Of a DNA stretch of 37,711 bases, positions 32,945 to 37,711 are shown in pieces. The position numbers and the translations under genes were made by a program. Under the pieces are notes generated by a model. The model did not search any database, was not told the DNA's origin, and saw only the letters and a program-made list of their open reading frames with translations. Positions within the stretch are counted from its first letter, which is position 1, and every line of letters starts with the position of its first letter. Source of the stretch: Candidatus Binatia bacterium (GTDB taxonomy: Bacteria > Desulfobacterota > Binatia > UBA1149 > JAJCZL01); the NCBI GenBank assembly GCA_028278325.1, contig JANQEO010000162.1:1-37711 (forward strand), read 5' to 3'.

Positions 32945-33886
32945 ATGGCCGCCTCGTCGAACGCTAACGCAGTCAGCGTCTCCGCGCTGGAGTTCTCCTA
33001 TGCCGACCGGAGGGCACTCGACGGTGTCAGCTTCGAGCTGCCCGAGGGTCGTATCCTGGGAGTTCTCGGCCCGAACGGCGGAGGCAAGACCACGCTGTTT
33101 CGGATCCTGGCCACACTGCTGCCCTACCACGGCGGCGAGGTCAGACTGTTCGGCCTCGACGCCCGCCATGATGTCGCGGCCATCCGTGAAAAGCTTGGAG
33201 TGGTATTCCAGCACCCGAGCCTGGACCCCAAGCTCACCGTGAAGGAGAACCTCCGCTTCCACGGAAGCCTGTACGGGCTCAGAGGCAAGGATCTTGCCTC
33301 GCGAATCGCTTCGGTGCTGGAACGACTACGCTTGGACTCGCGGGCCGATGACCTCGTCGAAAAGCTTTCCGGCGGCCTGTGGCGCCGCGTCGAGCTGGCC
33401 AAGGGTATTCTCTCTTCCGCCCGCCTCCTGATACTCGACGAACCGTCCTCCGGACTGGATCCCGGCGCCAGGCGCGACCTGTGGGACTACCTGGAGAGCC
33501 TGCGTAGGGAACGAGGCACCACGGTGCTCATGACCACGCACATCATGGAGGAAGCCGACGGATGCGACACCGTGGTCATCCTCGACCACGGCCGCATCGT
33601 TACTCAGGGCGCGCCCGGCGTACTGAAAGAAAGCGTCGGCGGCGACGCCGTGATGATCCGTGCAACCGACCTCGATGAACTCGCGCGGGTCCTACGTGAG
33701 GAGTTCGAATGCTCTTCCCGGAGGGTTGGAGACACTCTTGTCACCAACCGGCAAGACGGCCACACCCTGGTCAACGCGCTGGTAACCAAGAAACCGGACA
33801 TGATCGAAGAGATAGGCTTTCGCAAAGCCACACTCGAGGACGTGTTCATCCGTGAAACCGGCCACGGTTTCGACACCGAATACTGA
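32945..33886 (+). CDS. ABC transporter ATP-binding protein
   Basis: 313 residues: Walker A GPNGGGKTT, Q-loop VVFQHPSLDP, signature LSGGLWRRVELAKG, Walker B LLILDEPSSGLDP and H-loop TTHIMEEA. The C-terminal 80 residues fit the DrrA/NodI/CcmA-like class that pairs with ABC-2 permeases. The ATG at 32945 is chosen because it leaves ctaB intact; a longer frame exists but overlaps ctaB. The permease follows 18 bases later. Substrate is unknown; the setting suggests a role in oxidase assembly. Confidence 0.93.
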   Translation: MAASSNANAVSVSALEFSYADRRALDGVSFELPEGRILGVLGPNGGGKTTLFRILATLLPYHGGEVRLFGLDARHDVAAIREKLGVVFQHPSLDPKLTVKENLRFHGSLYGLRGKDLASRIASVLERLRLDSRADDLVEKLSGGLWRRVELAKGILSSARLLILDEPSSGLDPGARRDLWDYLESLRRERGTTVLMTTHIMEEADGCDTVVILDHGRIVTQGAPGVLKESVGGDAVMIRATDLDELARVLREEFECSSRRVGDTLVTNRQDGHTLVNALVTKKPDMIEEIGFRKATLEDVFIRETGHGFDTEY

Positions 33887-33904
33887 TGAAGGCCCCTGCG
33901 TGAC

Positions 33905-34705
33905 ATGAGCGCCCTCTCCAGAGACTTCATGACCGTCATCGTCCTGGCGGAGCGAGAACTCCTGAGGTTCCTCCGGCAGCGTAACCGCGTCTTCGGCGCC
34001 TTGGCGCAGCCCGTATTCTTTTGGCTGCTCTTCGGCGCGGGGCTTAGCGCCTCGTTCGCACCTTCCACCGGTCAAGCCAGCGTCAGTTACCTCGAGTACT
34101 TCTTCCCCGGCACCATCGTGCTGATCGTCCTGTTCACGGCCATCTTCTCGACGATCTCGATCATAGAAGATCGCTCCGCCGGCTTCTTGCAGTCAGTCTT
34201 GGTCGCACCTGTTTCGCCTACCGCGATCGTCGCCGGCAAGCTCTTGGGAATCACCGCATTGGCAGTCGGGCAAGGCGCCTTGATTTATGTGCTGGCCCCA
34301 CTGGCCGGACTGGGGTTCTCTTTCGTTCACATTGCCATGACCTTGCCGTTGCTCATCGTTATCGGCTTCGGCCTGTCAGGCCTCGGATTCGCCATCGCCT
34401 GGCGCACCGATTCAACTCAGGGCTTCCACGCGATCATGACGGCCTTTCTCATGCCCATGTGGTTCCTATCCGGCGCCTTTTTCCCGGCCTCGGGCGTGCC
34501 GGTCTGGCTTGGGTGGCTGATGACCGCCAACCCGCTGACATACGGGATGAGCGCGTTACGGCGCATCTTGTACCTCGACCAACCCGAAGCGGTTCAAGCT
34601 CTTCCCGGCATGGCGTTGTCGCTGACCGTCACTGTGTGCTTCACGCTGTCGATGGTCGTATTGGCTTCGATCGTCGTGCGCGGGAGACAACTGGAGACTT
34701 CCTGA
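33905..34705 (+). CDS. ABC-2 type permease
   Basis: 266 residues with six predicted membrane helices. The segments LEYFFPGTIVLIVLFTAIF, EDRSAGFLQSVLVAPVSPT and PMWFLSGAFFPASGVP are typical of ABC-2 exporters. It overlaps the SCO gene by one base (TGATG). It works with the ATPase before it. Confidence 0.93.
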   Translation: MSALSRDFMTVIVLAERELLRFLRQRNRVFGALAQPVFFWLLFGAGLSASFAPSTGQASVSYLEYFFPGTIVLIVLFTAIFSTISIIEDRSAGFLQSVLVAPVSPTAIVAGKLLGITALAVGQGALIYVLAPLAGLGFSFVHIAMTLPLLIVIGFGLSGLGFAIAWRTDSTQGFHAIMTAFLMPMWFLSGAFFPASGVPVWLGWLMTANPLTYGMSALRRILYLDQPEAVQALPGMALSLTVTVCFTLSMVVLASIVVRGRQLETS

Positions 34706-35376
34706 TGTCGGAAGACACGACGACACACTCACGAACCCGCCGCATAGCTCTCCTCTTGTTGGGCGTGGCCATTGTCGGAGTCATCGGCGCCAGACTCTTG
34801 CGAACCTACGGAGCCGCCGGTCCCGAGCTGCCCGTGCTCGGCGGTGTTCCCGACTTCTCCTTCGTCGACCAAAGCGGCCAGGCCTACGGATCAGCCGATC
34901 TCGCCGGGAAGGTATGGGTGGCCAGCTTCATCTACACGAGTTGCCCCGGTCCCTGCCCGCGACTGGTCGCCAAAGTGAAAACCCTGCAGCGACGCTTTTC
35001 GGGTAACCCGGACTTCGCTCTGGTCTCGTTCTCCGTCGACCCGCAGACCGACACCGTCGAGACCCTCGGTCGATACGCCGATACTCACGCCATCGACCCG
35101 GCCGTGTGGAAGCTGCTTACCGGACCCACGGACGCCGTTTTGCATACGATCCGATCGGGCTTCTTTATGGCGGTCGCCCGCACCGAGGAAGTTCTCGACA
35201 AGCTCGATTCAAAGGCTGCCAAGGCCGCCGTGGACCCCGATCAGGGACCAATCAGCCACAGCGTGCGCCTGGTGCTGGTAGACCGTGACGGGAAGATTCG
35301 TGGATTCTTCGACAGCAACGACGAGTCCGACCTATCCAGGCTCGGCACCGGAGTGGAGACACTCCTGCACGGCTGA
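34705..35376 (+). CDS. SCO1/SenC-family copper chaperone/thioredoxin-like protein
   Basis: 223 residues: an N-terminal membrane anchor (about 14-30) and a thioredoxin fold with the copper ligands of CPGPC and His in GPISHSVRLVLVD. FALVSFSVDPQTDTVETL is also typical. SCO proteins deliver copper to the CuA site of oxidase subunit II. The ATG at 34705 overlaps the permease TGA. It is the last gene of the run and its stop is 15 bases from the convergent sulfotransferase. Confidence 0.93.
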   Translation: MSEDTTTHSRTRRIALLLLGVAIVGVIGARLLRTYGAAGPELPVLGGVPDFSFVDQSGQAYGSADLAGKVWVASFIYTSCPGPCPRLVAKVKTLQRRFSGNPDFALVSFSVDPQTDTVETLGRYADTHAIDPAVWKLLTGPTDAVLHTIRSGFFMAVARTEEVLDKLDSKAAKAAVDPDQGPISHSVRLVLVDRDGKIRGFFDSNDESDLSRLGTGVETLLHG

Positions 35377-35391
35377 GCTGTCGCGCTTGCG

Positions 35392-35961
35392 CTACCGTTT
35401 CTGGCGGTAGAGGCACGGATCAACCACCCGCGCCATCTCCTCGACGTCGAGTCCGCCGCCCAGGAATTCGTTCAGGCGTCCACTCACCGTGCCGGGGTCG
35501 GCCAGAGCATCGCCGTACTCGACGAAAAGCGTTCTCATGTTGGACTGCGCTCCGAGCCAGCGCTCGGTGGCCGATAGATGCTTGCGAAACAATTCTCCCA
35601 GACGCTCGTCGCTGACGGCGGATTTCTCGCCTCGCCGGTTGAGCATCTCACGTTGAGACGCCAAGATCTCGTTGATATCGCGCTGCAGGAAAACGACCGC
35701 GTAACGATGATCTGCCGGCAAGAACCTCAGCAGGGATGACACCACCTTGACTGCGCTGCCGCTGGCCTGTGACAGCCAGCCGGCATCGTCTGCCAGGTGC
35801 TTCACCTTCTCCAACTCGTAGTATCCGCCGGGGTTGTCCTCGTCGGGGACCCGTACGCTGTCGGTCAAGACGTCGATACCGCCTCGGTGAAGCATACGCA
35901 TCACCATGGAGGTGCCCGAGCGGGGCAGTCCGGACACCACGACTATTTCCTCCAGACGCAC
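35392..35961 (-). CDS. Sulfotransferase-family protein
   Basis: 189 residues starting VVVSGLPRSGTSMVMRML, the PAPS-binding loop, with a later R-x-x-N-E-I-L-A-S segment (QRDINEILASQ) resembling the 3'-phosphate-binding region. It is shorter than most sulfotransferases (250-300), so it may be a minimal form. The acceptor is unknown. The cysC gene 10 kb away makes PAPS, a possible functional link. Confidence 0.8.
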   Translation of the reverse strand: MRLEEIVVVSGLPRSGTSMVMRMLHRGGIDVLTDSVRVPDEDNPGGYYELEKVKHLADDAGWLSQASGSAVKVVSSLLRFLPADHRYAVVFLQRDINEILASQREMLNRRGEKSAVSDERLGELFRKHLSATERWLGAQSNMRTLFVEYGDALADPGTVSGRLNEFLGGGLDVEEMARVVDPCLYRQKR

Positions 35962-36032
35962 CCGATCCTCTTATCAAGTTCCGGAGCCACTTCCATCCCG
36001 CAACAGGCACACCGATCACACGCTTTGCGATG

Positions 36033-36072
36033 GTGCATTTCACAGGGCAGAAACACCACCAGTGCATTGCAC
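36033..36072. repeat. Two near-identical palindromic elements in an intergenic region
   Basis: GTGCATTTCAC (36033-36043) and GTGCATTGCAC (36062-36072) differ at one base and are 29 bases apart, close to three helical turns. The second lies within a perfect 6+1+6 palindrome AGTGCA-T-TGCACT (36061-36073). They lie between the divergent sulfotransferase and membrane-protein genes and may be operator sites. Confidence 0.5.
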
Positions 36073-36106
36073 TAACTCATGAAGTTTGAGAGGTGAGACC
36101 CCCCGA

Positions 36107-36128
36107 CGGGGCAAAAAGCCTTGCCCCG
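36107..36128 (+). other. GC-rich hairpin upstream of the DUF5658-like gene
   Basis: A perfect 8-bp stem (cggggcaa with ttgccccg) and six-base loop, about 40 bases before the ATG at 36169. No T-run follows on either strand. It could be a structured leader or an attenuator; no known riboswitch class matches. Confidence 0.45.
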
Positions 36129-36168
36129 ATGGTTTCTAAGCTCGGAGACCCGGACTAGTGTCTGACGT

Positions 36169-36564
36169 ATGAAAGCCGCCGAGCTCAAGCGCTGGATCGG
36201 CCACAACTGGATCTGGTGCTGCCCTGTATTGGTATTGGCGATCGGGCTTCTCGACCTGATCTGCACGCTGAAGGCCCTGCATGCAGGCGTGCTCGTCGAG
36301 CTGAACCCCATCATGGACTTCATGATCCGGAACTGGGGAAGTGTAGGCCTGACGGCTTACCGCTCGATCATGACCCTCCTGGGTTGTGGGCTGCTGTTGT
36401 GGGCGTTGCGCATGTATCACGAACACCACAGCACCCCGGCCAGGTGGGGCGTGCAGGACCGGGCCGGCCGTGTACGCGCGGTAGTATGGGGCGGTCAGGC
36501 CGTCCTCGTGGCCAGCCACCTGGGCTTGGCCTCCTGGTGGACGGCCTGGTTCATGCTCTACTAG
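36169..36564 (+). CDS. Small membrane protein (DUF5658-like)
   Basis: 131 residues with about three hydrophobic helices. LLDLICTLKALHAGVLVELNPIMDFM is the key segment: LLDL, then G, then ELNP, as in DUF5658 proteins of unknown function. A C-terminal helix rich in Trp follows. The start is ATG at 36169 with no evident Shine-Dalgarno. Its TAG overlaps the stop of the convergent gspF/pilC gene in a shared CTAG. Confidence 0.75.
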   Translation: MKAAELKRWIGHNWIWCCPVLVLAIGLLDLICTLKALHAGVLVELNPIMDFMIRNWGSVGLTAYRSIMTLLGCGLLLWALRMYHEHHSTPARWGVQDRAGRVRAVVWGGQAVLVASHLGLASWWTAWFMLY

Positions 36565-37673
36565 CCGGCGCCACCCGCCATCTGGAACATCGGCAGATAA
36601 ACCGACAGTAGGATCACGCCTACACTCGCGCCCATGAAGATGACGATGAGGGGTTCGAGCATGCCGGTGAGCCGCTCGACCGTGACGTCGACCCGAGCTC
36701 GATAGTATGCGGCTATCTCTTCGAGAACGTCGGTAAGCCGGCCGGTCTCCTCGCCCACCCTGATCATATTGACCGCCAGCGGCGTGAACAGCCCGGTCTG
36801 TTCGAGGGCCGTACCGAAGCCCAAGCCCTTGCCGACCCCCTGGAACACACTGGCGATGGCCGGATGATAGACACCCTGGTCCCGGAATATCTCCTGCAAC
36901 ACGCCGAGGGCCTCGAGTAGCGGCGTACCGCTCTTCAGAAGCAAGGCCAGGTTGTGGGAGAAACGCTCCATCATCGACTCGACCACGAGCTGGCTGACCA
37001 TGGGCATCTTCATGAGCAGTATCGCCTTTTGACGGTTGCCGCCCGGCGTCTTGAAGTAGCGTCGCAGGAAGAACCCGCCCACGATGGGACCGCCCAGGAT
37101 CGCGAAGATATTCTCACGCAAGAAATCCGATGCGCCGATCACCGCGTTGGTGATGGCAGGCAACTCCTGCCCGAAGTCGAGGAGGAACTCCGCGAACGTC
37201 GGGACTACCTTTCCGAGCATCACGATCAGAGATGCCACCAGCACGAAGATCATAATGCAGGGATAGATCATGGCCCCCACCACTTTGCTCTTCATCGCCT
37301 TGCGCGTCTTGATGTAATCGGTGAGCTCGTTGATGGTCTCGGCCAGACGCCCGCTTCGCTCACCGGCCTTGATCATCTCGACCCACTGGTGCTCGAAGAT
37401 CTTCGGATGCTCGAGAAGCGCGTCGTTGAGAGTGCTGCCGGCGGCGACCTTGCCGGCCAGGTGACGCAGGACGACGATCAACTTCTCACTCTCGGACTGC
37501 TCCCCGGCGACCTGCAGTGATTTCAGTAAGGGCGTCCCCGCTACCAGCAGCGTGGTCAACTGCTGGAAGAAGGAGATGATGTCGTCGAACTTGATCGCCT
37601 TGTGCTGCTTGGTCTTGATCCGGACGTTCGGAAGGCCGGCGAGACGAGGCGCGGATGCAGAAGCTACTGCCAC
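36561..37673 (-). CDS. Type II secretion/type IV pilus inner-membrane platform protein (GspF/PilC family)
   Basis: 370 residues with two T2SSF domains (about 27-150 and 230-355): FFQQLTTLLVAGTPLLKSL and, in the repeat, FSHNLALLLKSGTPLLEAL. The ends MIKAGERSGRL and MIRVGEETGRL mark each repeat, and three membrane helices are visible. The usual N-terminal 50-60 residues before the first domain are missing; about 25 replace them. The start is GTG at 37673 with GGCGAGGAG just before, inside the end of the upstream gene. It forms the platform of a type IV pilus or type II secretion machine. Confidence 0.9.
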   Translation of the reverse strand: MAVASASAPRLAGLPNVRIKTKQHKAIKFDDIISFFQQLTTLLVAGTPLLKSLQVAGEQSESEKLIVVLRHLAGKVAAGSTLNDALLEHPKIFEHQWVEMIKAGERSGRLAETINELTDYIKTRKAMKSKVVGAMIYPCIMIFVLVASLIVMLGKVVPTFAEFLLDFGQELPAITNAVIGASDFLRENIFAILGGPIVGGFFLRRYFKTPGGNRQKAILLMKMPMVSQLVVESMMERFSHNLALLLKSGTPLLEALGVLQEIFRDQGVYHPAIASVFQGVGKGLGFGTALEQTGLFTPLAVNMIRVGEETGRLTDVLEEIAAYYRARVDVTVERLTGMLEPLIVIFMGASVGVILLSVYLPMFQMAGGAG

Positions 37674-37674
37674 G

Positions 37675-37711
37675 CTACTCCTCGCCTTCCATGGTCGACT
37701 TCACGATTTCT
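37675..37711 (-). CDS. Partial gene: last 11 residues of the gene upstream of gspF/pilC
   Basis: The minus-strand frame ends EIVKSTMEGEE at a TAG (37677-37675), one base before the GTG of the platform gene. By position it is most likely the GspE/PilB or PilT ATPase, but 11 residues do not prove it. Confidence 0.55.
   Translation of the reverse strand, partial: EIVKSTMEGEE

Noticed and set aside
36075..36168. Possible glycine or cyclic-di-GMP riboswitch upstream of the DUF5658-like gene (GAGAGG, GGGGCAAAAAGCC)
   Set aside because: Only fragments match. The second conserved half of the glycine aptamer and the GEMM core with its tetraloop are absent, so I list only the hairpin.

Overview
The window is a GC-rich, gene-dense stretch of bacterial chromosome made up mostly of housekeeping genes. 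The gene order points to a member of the former Deltaproteobacteria in the broad sense (Desulfobacterota, Myxococcota or Binatota-like). The clearest markers are thrS-infC-rpmI-rplT-pheS-pheT-ihfA-merR and ispE-tRNAGln-prs-rplY-pth followed by rpsF-rpsR-rplI. The exact phylum is inference. I see no rRNA, phage, transposon or CRISPR array.

Region 1 (1-4000, minus strand) holds the start of a secreted protein cut by the window edge. It is followed by an operon read leftward: surE, a small COG2426-type membrane protein, a LysM/M23 lipoprotein, apt and an FrhB-like iron-sulfur flavoprotein. Region 2 (4100-6830) holds a dodecin-like gene with a clear promoter and terminator, tRNA-Pro, an ammonium transporter behind a near-consensus sigma-54 promoter, and a short hypothetical gene.

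Region 3 (6831-22293, minus strand) is a long block for translation and core metabolism: ispE, tRNA-Gln, prs, rplY (bL25), pth, a membrane pyrophosphatase, rpsF, rpsR, rplI, a YchF-like GTPase, tRNA-Val, thrS, infC, rpmI, rplT, pheS, pheT, ihfA and a MerR regulator. In this block infC, and apparently prs, lack an NTG start codon at the right place and seem to begin at AUA. Region 4 (22343-25483, plus strand) holds an inositol-phosphatase family gene, an SDR, tRNA-Arg, rpsU, a small zinc-ribbon protein and APS kinase.

Region 5 (25508-29745, minus strand) holds a DUF1329 exported protein. It is followed by a glutamine synthetase-like ligase, a class I amidotransferase hydrolase and an SDR, an arrangement like gamma-glutamyl-amine catabolic clusters. 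Region 6 (30036-35376, plus strand) is a cytochrome-oxidase maturation cluster: a secreted cupredoxin, a two-helix membrane protein, CtaA, CtaB, an ABC-2 exporter pair and an SCO1/SenC protein. Region 7 (35392-37711) holds a sulfotransferase, a small DUF5658-like membrane protein, a GspF/PilC inner-membrane protein and the last codons of the gene upstream of it.

No clearly new multi-gene system is evident. The most unusual signals are the two AUA starts, a divergent YchF paralogue, a 14-bp perfect inverted repeat ahead of a CoxII-like membrane hairpin protein, long low-complexity tails on ribosomal proteins, and a repeated palindromic element in the 36 kb intergenic region.
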